Source of the DNA: Pseudoduganella lurida
GTDB lineage: Bacteria; Pseudomonadota; Gammaproteobacteria; Burkholderiales; Burkholderiaceae_D
DNA: 64,000 bases
Assembly (NCBI RefSeq): GCF_007830455.1
Contig: NZ_VLLB01000003.1
Location: 594,530 to 658,529, forward strand
Direction: 5' to 3'
Numbering within the stretch: the first letter of the stretch is position 1; every line of letters starts with the position of its first letter. Shown here in pieces: positions 1 to 8,962 of the stretch. The notes below the pieces were generated by a model. That model was not told the DNA's origin, ran no database searches, and saw only the letters and a list, made by a program, of their open reading frames with translations. Both the position numbers and the translations under genes were made by a program.

Positions 1-2
1 TG

Positions 3-383
3 TTCCCGGAAACCCAGGGCAGCGTCGCCAACCGCCTGGTGATCGAGCTGCAGCCGGAAGAAGCGATCAAGCTGCAGCTGATGGCCAAGCAGCCCGGCAG
101 CGGCATGGAGATGCAGCAGGTGGCCCTGAACCTGGACCTGCAGTCCGCCTTCACGCAGCGCCGCGCCGAAGCCTACGAGCGCCTGCTGATCGACGTGGTG
201 CGCGGCCGCCTGACGCACTTCATGCGCCGCGACGAGCTGGAAGCGGCATGGCAGTGGGCCGATCCGATCATCGACGGCTGGGCGGAACTGAACGAAAAGC
301 CCCGTCCGTACCAGGCCGGCACCTGGGGCCCGTCCGAATCGTTCGCGCTGCTGGCGCGGGACGGGTTCAGCTGGTTCGAGTAA
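3..383 (+). CDS. zwf: Glucose-6-phosphate 1-dehydrogenase, C-terminal part
   Basis: This is the 3' end of a gene that begins before the window; the reading frame is open from base 3. Glucose-6-phosphate dehydrogenase oxidises glucose 6-phosphate with NADP+ or NAD+ in the cytoplasm, the entry step of the oxidative pentose phosphate and Entner-Doudoroff routes. The visible 126 residues match the family's C-terminal beta+alpha domain: the stretch around ELQPEEAIKL, the RRDELEAAWQWAD segment and the near-invariant PYQAGTWGP close to the end. The active site is outside the window. It ends FSWFE, as in many proteobacterial enzymes. The following 90 bases hold no recognised terminator. Confidence 0.93.
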   Translation, partial: FPETQGSVANRLVIELQPEEAIKLQLMAKQPGSGMEMQQVALNLDLQSAFTQRRAEAYERLLIDVVRGRLTHFMRRDELEAAWQWADPIIDGWAELNEKPRPYQAGTWGPSESFALLARDGFSWFE

Positions 384-473
384 GGGCTGGAATGCCGGTA
401 CCGTAGCGGCGGCCAAGGAACTCGCGCTGCAAGACATCGGTATCGGCAATTCGACCATGGATGAGGTGAACAC

Positions 474-905
474 ATGCACGCGACTGATCGGTTACGTCGG
501 AAAGTGCCGAAACTTCTGTTCATGCTGTGGTGCGCTCTGGCAGTCCTGCTGCTGTGGCTCGGGACCTTGCCGGATCCCTACAAGCTCTACGTGCTGCGGA
601 TTCCGGCGCCGCATCCCTATCCGGCGTGGCTGATCGTCGTGGAACTGATCATCTCTGCCATCGTGCTTGCGGCCTTCGGATGGGCCCTCACGGCAAAACG
701 CGGGCAGCGCCTGCTGCGCCATCTGGTCTCGACGCCGCTGACCATCGTGGTGGGCGTCTTTGCGGCAGCGAGTTCGATGCATATGCCGTCGTGCTTTACG
801 ACGTTTGCGCTCGCCATGATCGTGGTGGCGCTGCTGTCCATCCTGTCCGGGCTCCTGTTCGTGATGCTGGCGGTGACACGACACTATGGCCGGGGGACGG
901 ATTAG
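474..905 (+). CDS. Small integral membrane protein, function unknown
   Basis: A 143-residue protein I do not recognise. It has a short basic N-terminus (RLRRK) followed by about four hydrophobic segments, roughly residues 13-31, 50-70, 85-103 and 108-132, so it is probably an inner-membrane protein with both ends in the cytoplasm. The ATG is preceded by GATGAGGTG, an acceptable ribosome binding site. Codon use is GC-rich like its neighbours. It stands alone on the plus strand between zwf and the convergent pilU-like gene. No catalytic motif is visible, so no function is proposed. Confidence 0.6.
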   Translation: MHATDRLRRKVPKLLFMLWCALAVLLLWLGTLPDPYKLYVLRIPAPHPYPAWLIVVELIISAIVLAAFGWALTAKRGQRLLRHLVSTPLTIVVGVFAAASSMHMPSCFTTFALAMIVVALLSILSGLLFVMLAVTRHYGRGTD

Positions 906-1156
906 TCCGTCGACAAGGCGGCGCGCTAAACGAAACCTGGAGGCCCTCATGTAGACCGCCGGTTCGGGCAGCCTGGACTTTCGGCCCGCACGAATCGAAC
1001 GAGTTGGACTACAGGGCGAAATTTGCCGGCCGTTTTAGAACGCCGCTTGTCGGTTTTAGAACGGTTTAGACCGTAGCATCACGTACTAGCTGCAATGAGA
1101 CTGACATGTGAAAACGGGCACCCGGACCGCAGATCGGGAGAAGCCGCTGAGCCCCC

Positions 1157-2299
1157 TCAGGGATCGAGGGTAAATTCCGTGAACGACGCTTCCGGCGCCG
1201 CGGCCTTCGGTTCCGGCTCGGCAGCCGGCTTGCTCTTGCTGTCCGGTCCATTGTTCAGCAGCCAGAGCAGGTTGGTGGCCGAATCGGCATTGGCCAGCGC
1301 CTCGTCCTGGGCGATGCGGCCATCCTGCACCAGCTTGTAAAGTGCCTGCTCGAACGACTGCGAGCCGGGCGACAGGCTCTTGTCCAGCGCTTCCTTGATC
1401 TGGCCGATCTCGCCTTTCTCCATCAGGTCCGACACGTAGCGCGTGTTGACCATCACCTCCACGGCCGCCGTGCGCGGTCCGCCGCCGCTCGAGCGGATCA
1501 GCCGCTGCGAGACGATCGCCTTCACCGTCGACGACAGGTCCTGCAGCAGGGCAGGGCGGTTCTCGATCGGATAGAAGCTGATGATGCGGTTCAGCGCGTT
1601 GTAGCTGTTGTTCGCGTGGAGCGTGGCGAGCACCAGGTGGCCCGACTGCGCGTAGGCCAGCGCGGCGGCCATCGTTTCGCGGTCGCGGATCTCGCCGATC
1701 AGGATGCAGTCCGGCGCCTGCCGCATCGAGTTCTTCAGCGCCGTGCCGAAGTCCTTTGCATCGCTGCCGATCTCGCGCTGGTTGACGATCGATTTTTTAT
1801 TCTTGAACAGATACTCGATCGGGTCTTCGAGCGTGAGGATGTGGCCCGAGCGCAGTTCGTTGCGGTGGTCCAGCATCGCCGCGATGGTGGTCGATTTGCC
1901 TGACCCCGTGGCGCCCACGATCAGCATCAGCCCGCGCTTTTCCATGATCAGTTCGGCCAGCACGGGCGGCAGGGCCAGCTCGCCCAGCGCGGGGATATTG
2001 GCGGGCACGAAGCGGAACACGGCGGAGATGGTGCCGCGCTGGCGGAAGGCCGAGAGGCGGAAGCGCCCCAGGTTCGGCACCGACACGCCCATGTTCAGTT
2101 CATTGGTGGCGGCCAGCTCGGCCATCTGTTCGGGCGAACAGATCTCGGCCAGCAGCGCATCGATGTTTTCCGGCTCCAGCTTCTGCTGGTTGACGGGAAT
2201 GAGGTTGCCGTTGATTTTCAGGTGCACCGGCGAATTCACGGCAAAGAACATGTCGGAGGCATTCTTCTCCTTCATCAGCTGGAACAGGCGGTCCATCAT
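1157..2299 (-). CDS. pilU: Type IV pilus retraction-type ATPase, PilT/PilU family
   Basis: A 380-residue PilT-type hexameric ATPase, probably the accessory retraction motor PilU, which works at the inner-membrane base of type IV pili during twitching. The N-terminal domain (about 1-105) is followed by the RecA-like core with Walker A GATGSGKST (129-137), the Asp box LTLEDPIEY, Walker B ILIGEIRDRE and the His box ATLHANN. The length and the extended C-terminus fit PilU better than PilT (about 345 residues), but no pilT lies nearby to confirm the paralogue. The start is the first of two adjacent ATGs, about 8 bases after AGAGG. The open frame extends further upstream, but only through repetitive DNA, so that extension was rejected. 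Confidence 0.87.
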   Translation of the reverse strand: MMDRLFQLMKEKNASDMFFAVNSPVHLKINGNLIPVNQQKLEPENIDALLAEICSPEQMAELAATNELNMGVSVPNLGRFRLSAFRQRGTISAVFRFVPANIPALGELALPPVLAELIMEKRGLMLIVGATGSGKSTTIAAMLDHRNELRSGHILTLEDPIEYLFKNKKSIVNQREIGSDAKDFGTALKNSMRQAPDCILIGEIRDRETMAAALAYAQSGHLVLATLHANNSYNALNRIISFYPIENRPALLQDLSSTVKAIVSQRLIRSSGGGPRTAAVEVMVNTRYVSDLMEKGEIGQIKEALDKSLSPGSQSFEQALYKLVQDGRIAQDEALANADSATNLLWLLNNGPDSKSKPAAEPEPKAAAPEASFTEFTLDP

Positions 2300-2327
2300 G
2301 GCGGTACCTCTTTGTGTCGTTGTCAGC

Positions 2328-2451
2328 GATGCTGAAGTCGCGGATAGCGCGTGCGTCACGGGGTCTGACCCGTAGCGCCAGCGGCGCCGATATGCCGAAG
2401 TCGCGGATAGCGCTTGCGTCACGGGGTCTGACCCGTAGCAACAGCGGCGCC
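2328..2451. repeat. Direct duplication of about 62 bp upstream of pilU
   Basis: Two tandem copies (2328-2388 and 2389-2451) differ at a few bases. Each carries CACGGGGTCTGACCCGTAG, a short palindrome of the type found repeatedly in this window, and ends AGCGGCGCC. They fill the region where the pilU promoter would be expected. The 460 bases between pilU and dapD contain only this duplication, a stem-loop and a minisatellite; no gene was found there. Confidence 0.85.
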
Positions 2452-2471
2452 GATCCTTGTCGTTAGCGGTA

Positions 2472-2542
2472 TCGCGGGTCTGACCCCAGCAGTTTGCGTG
2501 GGCCATCTTACCGCCGGCAAACGGCTGGGGTCAGACCCGCGA
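2472..2542. repeat. Stem-loop with 19-bp arms around a GGGTCTGACCCC core
   Basis: TCGCGGGTCTGACCCCAGC (2472-2490) is the exact reverse complement of 2524-2542, with a 33-base loop that itself contains GTTTGC/GCAAAC. Each arm contains the GGGTCTGACCCC palindrome, so the element is a palindrome of palindromes. It lies in the common 5'/3' gap of pilU and dapD and belongs to the dispersed family described in the findings. Confidence 0.85.
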
Positions 2543-2587
2543 CTCGTTCTGCGACCAGGTGAACAGTCCCGGGCGCAGTGGGTCAGA

Positions 2588-2767
2588 CCCCGGTGCGCGA
2601 ACGCCGCGGATACCGGGAGCAAACTCCGGTGCGCGAACGCCGCGGACACCGGAAGCAGACCCCGGTGCGCGAACGCCGCGGACACCGGAAGCAGACCCCG
2701 GTGCGCGAACGCCGCGGATACCGGGAGCAGACCCCGGTGCGCGAACGCCGCGGATACCGGATCAAAT
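2588..2767. repeat. 36-bp minisatellite, five copies, running into the dapD stop codon
   Basis: Five head-to-tail 36-bp units start at 2588, 2624, 2660, 2696 and 2732. Each begins CCCCGGTGCGCGAACGCCGC (CTCC in the second) and differs from the others at a few positions. There are no spacers, so this is not a CRISPR array despite the 36-bp unit. The last unit contains the stop codon of dapD. The unit length is a multiple of three and all six frames are largely open, but none reads as a plausible protein. Confidence 0.93.
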
Positions 2768-3589
2768 CCCGCGCAGCAGCTCGTTGATGCCGGTCTTGGC
2801 GCGCGTCTGCGCATCCACGCGCTTGACGATCACCGCGCAGTACAGGCTGTACTTGCCATCGGCCGACGGCAGCGAACCCGAAACCACGACGGAGCCGGAA
2901 GGAATGCGGCCATACGTCACTTCGCCGGTGGCGCGGTCGTAGATCTTGGTCGACTGGCCGATGTACACGCCCATCGAGATCACGGAGTTCTCTTCGACGA
3001 TCACGCCTTCCACGATCTCGGAACGGGCGCCGATGAAGCAGTTGTCCTCGATGATCGTCGGGTTGGCCTGCATCGGTTCCAGCACGCCGCCGATGCCCAC
3101 GCCGCCAGACAGGTGGACGTTCTTGCCGATCTGCGCGCACGAACCGACCGTTGCCCAGGTATCGACCATCGCGCCTTCATCGACATACGCGCCGATGTTC
3201 ACGTAGGAAGGCATCAGCACCACGTTCTTGCCGATGAACGAACCGCGGCGGGCCACGGCCGGCGGCACCACGCGGAAGCCGCCCTTGGCGAAATCGTCGG
3301 CGGTGTAGCTGGCGAACTTGGTCGGTACCTTGTCGTAGAACTGCATCGTGCCGTCGGACGGCAGCACCACGTTGTTCTCGAGGCGGAACGACAGCAGCAC
3401 GGCCTTCTTGACCCACTGGTTCACCACCCAGGTGCCGGTGTCCTTCTGCGCCACGCGCAGCGAGCCGTCATCGAGGCCGGCCAGCACGTGGTTGACGGCG
3501 TCGCGCACTTCCGCGGTGGCGTTCGACGGGTTGATCTCGGCGCGGGCGTCCCATGCCGATTCGATGATTTGCTGGAGTTGTTGGGTCAT
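2762..3589 (-). CDS. dapD: Tetrahydrodipicolinate N-succinyltransferase
   Basis: DapD transfers a succinyl group from succinyl-CoA to 2,3,4,5-tetrahydropyridine-2,6-dicarboxylate in the succinylase branch of lysine and meso-diaminopimelate synthesis. The 275-residue protein follows the family end to end: N-terminal helical domain, then the left-handed beta-helix with [16 protein letters not shown], the [16 protein letters not shown] segment and [12 protein letters not shown], ending INELLRGI. The ATG used gives the normal [10 protein letters not shown] start; a GTG four codons earlier overlaps the dapC stop and is less likely. It follows dapC by 8 bases and should be co-transcribed. The 3' end is embedded in the 36-bp minisatellite. 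Confidence 0.96.
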   Translation of the reverse strand: MTQQLQQIIESAWDARAEINPSNATAEVRDAVNHVLAGLDDGSLRVAQKDTGTWVVNQWVKKAVLLSFRLENNVVLPSDGTMQFYDKVPTKFASYTADDFAKGGFRVVPPAVARRGSFIGKNVVLMPSYVNIGAYVDEGAMVDTWATVGSCAQIGKNVHLSGGVGIGGVLEPMQANPTIIEDNCFIGARSEIVEGVIVEENSVISMGVYIGQSTKIYDRATGEVTYGRIPSGSVVVSGSLPSADGKYSLYCAVIVKRVDAQTRAKTGINELLRGI

Positions 3590-3597
3590 GATGCGAT

Positions 3598-4812
3598 TCA
3601 CTTGGTAAGGGAGTTACAGAATTGAACGATGCGCTGCGCCGCTTCCAGGCCTTCGGCCGTTTCGGCCACGAGCGCCATGCGGATGCGGTTGCGTCCCGGA
3701 TTGGTGCCGTGCGCCTCGCGGGCCAGGTAGCTGCCCGGCAGCACGGTGACGTTCTGCTCGGCGTACAGGCGGCGCGCGAACTCGGTGTCTGACAGGCCGG
3801 TGCGGCTCACGTCGGCCCACAGGTAGAAGCCGGCATCCGGCAGCTGCACGTCAAGCACTTCCTGCAGCAGCGGCGTGATCGCGTCGAACTTGGCGCGGTA
3901 CTGCGCGCGGTTGTCCTCGACGTGCGCTTCGTCGTTCCACGCCGCGATCGATGCCGCCTGCACGGGCGGGCTCATGGCGCCGCCCTGGTAGGTGCGGAAC
4001 AGCAGGAATTTCTTCAGCAGGTCGGCGTCGCCGGCCACGAAGCCGGAACGCAGGCCCGGCACGTTGGAGCGCTTCGACAGGCTGGAGAAGACGACCAGGC
4101 GCGCATACGGTTTGTCGACGCTCGACAGGCCCAGGATATGCGCCGCCTGCAGTGCACCCAGCGGGGCCTCGTCGCCATGATAGATCTCGGAGTAGCACTC
4201 GTCGGAGGCGATCACGAAGCCGTGGCGCTCGGACAGCGCGAACAGGTTTTCCCAGTCCGTCAGCGACAACACGGCGCCAGTCGGATTGCCGGGCGAGCAC
4301 AGGTACAGCAGCTGCACGCGTTTCCAGACTTCTTCCGGCACGCTGTCGTAGTCGCAGCCGAAATTGCGCGCCGGGTCCGAGTTCACGAAGTACGGCTCGG
4401 CGCCGGACAGGAACGCAGCGCCTTCGTAGATCTGGTAGAACGGGTTCGGGCACACCACCAGCGCATTCGCGCTCGGGTCGATGACAGCCTGGGCGAACGC
4501 GAACAGCGCCTCGCGCGAGCCGTTCACCGGCAGCACCTGCGTGGCCGCGTTCAGGGGCGGCAAGCCGTAGCGGCGCTCCAGCCAGGCGGCGATCGTGCGG
4601 CGCAGCGCTTCGGTGCCGGCCGTGACGGGATACACGGCCAGGCCGTCGAGGCTGTCCGCCAATGCCTGTTTGATGAACGGTGGCGTGGGATGCTTCGGTT
4701 CGCCGATGCCGAGGCTGATGTGGCGCAGCGCGGGGTTCGGTGTGGCGCCCTCGAACAGCTGGCGCAGTTTTTCGAACGGGTAGGGGTGCAGTTTGTCGAG
4801 CAGAGGATTCAC
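3598..4812 (-). CDS. dapC: Succinyldiaminopimelate transaminase
   Basis: A 404-residue class I/II PLP aminotransferase. DapC converts N-succinyl-2-amino-6-ketopimelate to N-succinyl-LL-2,6-diaminopimelate using glutamate, the step after DapD, whose gene follows directly. Visible fold-type I features are the substrate-loop [13 protein letters not shown], the CSPGNPTGA motif, the Asp of [10 protein letters not shown] and the PLP lysine in SSLSKRSN (Lys247). Length and sequence fit the betaproteobacterial DapC group rather than the ArgD-type enzyme used by enterobacteria. It is the first gene of a dapC-dapD pair and is preceded on the same strand by the solitary motA paralogue's 3' end 90 bases away. 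Confidence 0.93.
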   Translation of the reverse strand: MNPLLDKLHPYPFEKLRQLFEGATPNPALRHISLGIGEPKHPTPPFIKQALADSLDGLAVYPVTAGTEALRRTIAAWLERRYGLPPLNAATQVLPVNGSREALFAFAQAVIDPSANALVVCPNPFYQIYEGAAFLSGAEPYFVNSDPARNFGCDYDSVPEEVWKRVQLLYLCSPGNPTGAVLSLTDWENLFALSERHGFVIASDECYSEIYHGDEAPLGALQAAHILGLSSVDKPYARLVVFSSLSKRSNVPGLRSGFVAGDADLLKKFLLFRTYQGGAMSPPVQAASIAAWNDEAHVEDNRAQYRAKFDAITPLLQEVLDVQLPDAGFYLWADVSRTGLSDTEFARRLYAEQNVTVLPGSYLAREAHGTNPGRNRIRMALVAETAEGLEAAQRIVQFCNSLTK

Positions 4813-4902
4813 GTCGGGCCGGCTGGAGTCGGGGATTCGGAGCCGGCAATTATAGCCCGGACCGGACCGCCGTGAGGAAAGGCCGCCACCGCCCGCGTCA
4901 TG

Positions 4903-5763
4903 TCACTTGGCCCGGACCAGGCGCACCTGCTTGTCCAGCTCCATGAACGACGGACGCTCCGTGGCCGAGATGACCTTGCGGCCAAATTCTACCGACAGGG
5001 CCGGCGCATAGCCGTTCAGGCTGGCCAGCAGGGTCACCTTGATGCACTGGTACATCTTGGCCTTCTCCTGGTGCTTGCGGCGCAGCAGATTCGCGGCTGG
5101 CGCAACGAAGCCATACGCCAGCAGGATGCCGGTGAATGTGCCGACCAGCGCGCCGGCGATCAGCACGCCCAGCTCGGACGGTGGCAGGCCGACCGAGGCC
5201 ATCGTGTGCACCACGCCGATCACGGCCGCGACGATGCCGAACGCGGGCATCGCCTCGGCCAGCTGGGCAATCGTGTGGGCGGGCAGCTCGGCATCCTCGT
5301 GGTGCGTCTCGATCTCGTTGTCCATCAGGTTCTCGATCTGGAACGCATCCATGTTCCCGGAGATCATGAGGCGCAGGTAGTCCGTGATGAACTCGAGGAT
5401 CGCGTGGTCGTCCATCAGCAGCGGGTAGCGCGTGAACAGCGGGCTTTCGTAGGGATCGTCGACATCCTTCTCGACCGACATCAGGCCTTCCTTGCGGATC
5501 TTCGTGAGGAGCTCGTACAGCAGCGACATCAGGTCCATGTACATCGACCTGGTGTAGGTAGCGCCCTGGAACAGCGTGGGCAGCGCCGTCAGCGTGGCGC
5601 GGATGGCCTTGCCGTCGTTGGCGGCAAAGAACGCGCCCAGCGCGGCGCCGCCGATGATCAGGAGCTCGACCGGCTGGATCAGCGCGGCGACATGGCCGCC
5701 CTGCAGCGCGAAGCCGCCCAGCACGGACACCAGCACGACGATGAATCCCACGATGACCAGCAT
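4903..5763 (-). CDS. motA: MotA-family stator subunit, solitary paralogue
   Basis: A 286-residue MotA homologue with four membrane segments, the first two at about 1-22 and 30-50 and the last pair around GIVAAVIGVVHTM and LVGTFTGILLAYGF. MotA forms the ion channel of the flagellar stator with MotB. The long cytoplasmic loop and the C-terminal SLNGYAPALSVEFGRK are conserved, and it matches the second MotA in this window (40.85 kb) over its whole length. No motB lies beside it; its neighbours are dapC and a VOC protein. It could share the MotB encoded at 41.7 kb or work with a partner elsewhere. The ATG follows CAGGAG at good spacing. Confidence 0.9.
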   Translation of the reverse strand: MLVIVGFIVVLVSVLGGFALQGGHVAALIQPVELLIIGGAALGAFFAANDGKAIRATLTALPTLFQGATYTRSMYMDLMSLLYELLTKIRKEGLMSVEKDVDDPYESPLFTRYPLLMDDHAILEFITDYLRLMISGNMDAFQIENLMDNEIETHHEDAELPAHTIAQLAEAMPAFGIVAAVIGVVHTMASVGLPPSELGVLIAGALVGTFTGILLAYGFVAPAANLLRRKHQEKAKMYQCIKVTLLASLNGYAPALSVEFGRKVISATERPSFMELDKQVRLVRAK

Positions 5764-5954
5764 ACGATCTCCTGAAATGATGCTATCAGGAAATATTAAC
5801 CGGTTTTGCGACCGTTGGGGAGTGCAATAAATCAACTTTTGGTGGCGGCGTTGTCCGCGCGCACGGGCCGGTAGCCGACGTGCTACGGGCTTGGCGGCGC
5901 CGTGGCCCGGCTGCCCGATGCTATGCTGGATGTCATCATCTTCCGGGAGCGAGC

Positions 5955-6344
5955 ATGCAAGCACAACCCCTGATCGCCGTCGCCGATGTCGAGGCGGCCA
6001 GCCGCTGGTACCAGGCCGTGCTGGGCTGCCACGGCACGCATGGCGGCACCGACTACGAACAGCTGGCGTTCGACGGCCGCATCATCCTGCAATTGCACCG
6101 CTGGGATGCGCAGCACCATGCGCACGTGGGCGATCCGGCCTGCCGTCCGTACGGCAACGGCGTGCTGCTGTGGTTCTGGACGGACGACTTCGACGACGCC
6201 GTCGACCGCGCTGCCGCCAACGGCGCGAAGGTCGTCGATGGCCCGAAGGAAAACCGCAACGCCCAGCACCGCGAACTGTGGCTGAACGATCCGGACGGCT
6301 ACGTGGTCGTCATCGCCGGCCCCTACGGCGACGTGGGCATGTGA
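5955..6344 (+). CDS. VOC (glyoxalase/bleomycin-resistance) family protein
   Basis: A 129-residue single-module vicinal-oxygen-chelate protein. The N-terminal beta-alpha-beta half carries VADVEAASRWYQAVLGC and the C-terminal half ends with the family signature REPxDPDGY-like LNDPDGYVVVIAGP. Such proteins are usually dimeric metal-dependent enzymes or antibiotic-binding proteins, but the substrate cannot be told from sequence. The ATG follows GGGAGCGAGC. It stands alone between the minus-strand motA paralogue and a repeat pair preceding the helicase gene. Confidence 0.85.
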   Translation: MQAQPLIAVADVEAASRWYQAVLGCHGTHGGTDYEQLAFDGRIILQLHRWDAQHHAHVGDPACRPYGNGVLLWFWTDDFDDAVDRAAANGAKVVDGPKENRNAQHRELWLNDPDGYVVVIAGPYGDVGM

Positions 6345-6352
6345 CGGCCCAG

Positions 6353-6456
6353 CCCGTGTCCCGGTGCCAGGCACCAGGACACGGGCTCATCAGTGGCGGT
6401 ACTTTTATCCCGGTGCCTGGCACCAGGACACGGGCTCATCAGTGGCGGTGCTTTAT
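6353..6456. repeat. Tandem pair of palindromic GGTGCCTGGCACC elements
   Basis: Two 48-49 bp direct copies (from 6360 and 6409) contain GGTGCC(A/T)GGCACC followed by AGGACACGGGCTCATCAGT. The outer CCCGTGTCC at 6353-6361 pairs with GGACACGGG at 6377-6385, so the first copy forms a long hairpin. The pair begins 9 bases after the VOC stop codon and ends 31 bases before the helicase start. The GCTCATCAGT tail recurs in altered form near 51.99 kb, linking it to the dispersed palindrome family. Confidence 0.85.
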
Positions 6457-6487
6457 ACTGCGCGCTGATACTGCTTCCCACTTCCTT

Positions 6488-7735
6488 ATGTCCTTTGCTT
6501 CCCTGGGCCTGTCGCCCGCCCTCCACGACGCCATCGCGGCGATCGGCTACACCACGCCGACCCCGATCCAGGCCGCCGCCATTCCCGCCGCACTGCAGGG
6601 GAGGGATGTGCTGGGCGCGGCGCAGACCGGCTCCGGCAAGACGGCCGCCTTCGTGCTGCCGATGCTGCAGGCGCTGCTGGCACGGCAGGGTACGCGGCGC
6701 GGCCTGCATGGCCTCGTGCTGGTCCCGACCCGCGAGCTGGCCGCGCAGGTGGGCGAGGCGATCCGCGCGCTGGTGCAGCACCTGCCGTCCACCATCAAGG
6801 TGTCGATCGTGTTCGGCGGCGTGTCGATCAATCCGCAGATGATGGCGCTGCGTGGCGGCACGGACATCATCGTCGCCACGCCGGGCCGCCTGCTGGACCT
6901 GGCGCGCCACAACGCCGTGCAGCTGGCGAACGTGGCAACGCTGGTGCTGGACGAAGCGGACAAGCTGCTGGACATGGGCTTTGCCGAGGAAATCGCCGAA
7001 GTGCTCGCGCTGCTGCCGGCCAGGCGACAGAACCTGTTCTTCTCGGCGACGTTCCCGCCGGCCGTGCAGGAGCTGGCGGAGAAGCTGCTGCATGATCCGC
7101 TGCGGGCCGAAGTCACGGACGGAGCGCAGCACGCGCCGGACATCGTCCAGCGCGCCATCGAAGTGGAAGACCGCCGCCGCCTGCAGCTGCTGCGCCACCT
7201 CATCCGCGAGAACAAGTGGCGCCAAGTGCTGGTGTTCGTCGCCACCAAATATGCCGCCGAGCAGGTGGCCGAAAAGCTGCGCCGCAACGACGTGGCGGCG
7301 GAAACCTTCCACGGCGACTTCAGCCAGGGCGCCCGCACCGAGGTGCTGGGCGACTTCCGTGCGGGACGCCTGCACGTGCTGGTTGCCACCGACATCGCCG
7401 CGCGCGGCATCGACATCGAGCAGTTGCCCGTCGTCGTCAACTACGACCTGCCGCGCTCCACCGACGACTACACCCACCGTATCGGCCGCACCGGCCGCGC
7501 CGGCGCCAGCGGCATCGCGATCAGTTTCATTCAACCCGACGGCGAAGCGCATTTCCGCCTGATCGAAAAGCGCCAGGGCCAGCGCGTGCCCCGTGAGCGC
7601 ATCGCGGGATTCGAACCGTCCGAGGCCAGTGCAGGACTGCCGGCCGGCGATCCGAACGGCGGCATCAAGGGCAAGCGCAAGAGTAAAAAGGACAAGCTGC
7701 GCGAAGCGGCAGCCGGGGCGTCCGACAATCCCTGA
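6488..7735 (+). CDS. rhlE: DEAD-box ATP-dependent RNA helicase, RhlE type
   Basis: A 415-residue DEAD-box helicase that unwinds short RNA duplexes during RNA turnover or ribosome assembly. Motifs appear in order: the isolated F and Q motif (FASLGLSPAL ... TPTPIQ), motif I AQTGSGKT, Ia PTRELA, Ib TPGR, II DEAD (in VLDEADKLLDMGF), III SAT, IV VFVATK, V ATDIAARGID and VI HRIGRTGRAG. The tail is lysine-rich (KGKRKSKKDK), as in RhlE-like proteins that bind RNA nonspecifically. The ATG giving MSFASLGL was chosen because translation upstream runs through the palindromic repeats. No strong Shine-Dalgarno sequence is seen before it. Confidence 0.9.
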   Translation: MSFASLGLSPALHDAIAAIGYTTPTPIQAAAIPAALQGRDVLGAAQTGSGKTAAFVLPMLQALLARQGTRRGLHGLVLVPTRELAAQVGEAIRALVQHLPSTIKVSIVFGGVSINPQMMALRGGTDIIVATPGRLLDLARHNAVQLANVATLVLDEADKLLDMGFAEEIAEVLALLPARRQNLFFSATFPPAVQELAEKLLHDPLRAEVTDGAQHAPDIVQRAIEVEDRRRLQLLRHLIRENKWRQVLVFVATKYAAEQVAEKLRRNDVAAETFHGDFSQGARTEVLGDFRAGRLHVLVATDIAARGIDIEQLPVVVNYDLPRSTDDYTHRIGRTGRAGASGIAISFIQPDGEAHFRLIEKRQGQRVPRERIAGFEPSEASAGLPAGDPNGGIKGKRKSKKDKLREAAAGASDNP

Positions 7736-7882
7736 TGCATCCCTGGCTGCGGCTGGTTCCCGCAAAGCTGCAGCCTGTCGCATCGACTCATCCATGACAG
7801 CGGCATTTCACTAGAGTGGTCCTGCGTGCCGTAACGCAGGCGCCACCGTGCGAAGTCCAACTGTCATGCGAGGAGTCGACGA

Positions 7883-8962
7883 ATGCTGCAGAAAGCCACC
7901 GGCCTGTTGATGGCCACCATGCTGTGTGTCGGGAGCGCGAATGCCGGGGAGCCCGCGGGCCGGTTCGAGCCGGGCAAGCTGAAAGGCCCTGCAAAGGCCA
8001 AGCCGAACGAGGTGATGGTGCTCGGCACCGCCCATCTGTCGCAGCTGCCGGCCGGTTTCCAGCCCGCCGCGCTGCGCGTGCTGAACGAGCGCCTGCAGGC
8101 GTGGCAGCCCGGGATCATCGTCATCGAACAGCGCTCCGGACCGCAGTGCGCCTTCCTGCGCCAGTTCCCCCAGCGCTACGAGGAGACGGTGCAGACCTAT
8201 TGCTGGGACCCGGCGCCGGCGCGCGCCGCCACCGGCCTGGATGTGCCGGCCGCGACCGCCGAGATCGACCGCCTGCTGGCCGCCTGGCCTGCCATGCCGA
8301 CACCGTCCGCGCGGCGCCACCTGGCCGCCGTGTTCCTGGCTGGCGGCGAACCCGTGTCGGCGCTGGTGCAGTGGCTGCGCCTCGGCGTGGAAGAACGGCG
8401 CTCCGGCGACGGACTCGATGCCACGCTGGTGGGCGTGCTGGAAAAGCTGCGCGAGAAACGGAGCGAGGATGCGCTGATCGCCGCGCCGCTGGCGGCCGCG
8501 CTGGGCCTGGAGCGCGTGTTCGGCATGGACGATCACACGGCCGATTCGCCCGATGCCGACCCGAAGGCGTACGGCGCGGCCCTCATGAAAGCCTGGGACA
8601 ATCCGGCATCGGCCCGCCGCAAGGGGGCCGACCGGGAATTGAAGGCCAGCCTGGGCGATCCGCAAAACGTGCTGGCCCTGTACCGTGCCTTCAACGCTCC
8701 GTCGCAGGCGCGGCTGGTGTTCGACAGCGACTTCGGCGCGGCGCTCGAAGAGGACTCGCCGCAGCAGTTCGGCCGCAGCTATGTCGCCTACTGGGAAACG
8801 CGCAACCTGCGCATGGCGTCCAACATCCGGGAGACCGTCGGCAACCTGCCGGGCCGCCGCACCCTGGTCATCGTCGGCGCGTCGCACAAGCCGTATCTGG
8901 ACGCGTATCTGGACCAGATGCACGACGTGCGCATCGTGCCGACCGACACCGTGCTGCGCTAG
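7883..8962 (+). CDS. Exported DUF5694 / TraB-like family protein
   Basis: A 359-residue protein with a signal peptide (about residues 1-22, ending NAG). The mature part starts with VMVLGTAHLSQLP and continues with WQPGIIVIEQ, then near the C-terminus has LVIVGASHKPYLDAYL. The GTxH, E and GxxH pattern resembles the TraB/GumN fold and the DUF5694 family (called from memory of the family pattern). These proteins are thought to be hydrolase-like, but the reaction is unknown. The ATG follows CGAGGAGTCG. Its stop codon overlaps that of the convergent tetR gene by three bases, so the two genes meet with no intervening terminator. Confidence 0.7.
   Translation: MLQKATGLLMATMLCVGSANAGEPAGRFEPGKLKGPAKAKPNEVMVLGTAHLSQLPAGFQPAALRVLNERLQAWQPGIIVIEQRSGPQCAFLRQFPQRYEETVQTYCWDPAPARAATGLDVPAATAEIDRLLAAWPAMPTPSARRHLAAVFLAGGEPVSALVQWLRLGVEERRSGDGLDATLVGVLEKLREKRSEDALIAAPLAAALGLERVFGMDDHTADSPDADPKAYGAALMKAWDNPASARRKGADRELKASLGDPQNVLALYRAFNAPSQARLVFDSDFGAALEEDSPQQFGRSYVAYWETRNLRMASNIRETVGNLPGRRTLVIVGASHKPYLDAYLDQMHDVRIVPTDTVLR

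Noticed and set aside
2300..2506. A longer pilU start about 69 codons upstream
   Set aside because: The added residues come from the 62-bp duplication and palindromes, and the ATG at 2299 has a good ribosome binding site and family-like N-terminus.
2588..2767. 36-bp repeats as a CRISPR array
   Set aside because: The units are directly adjacent with no spacers, are imperfect, and no cas gene is nearby.
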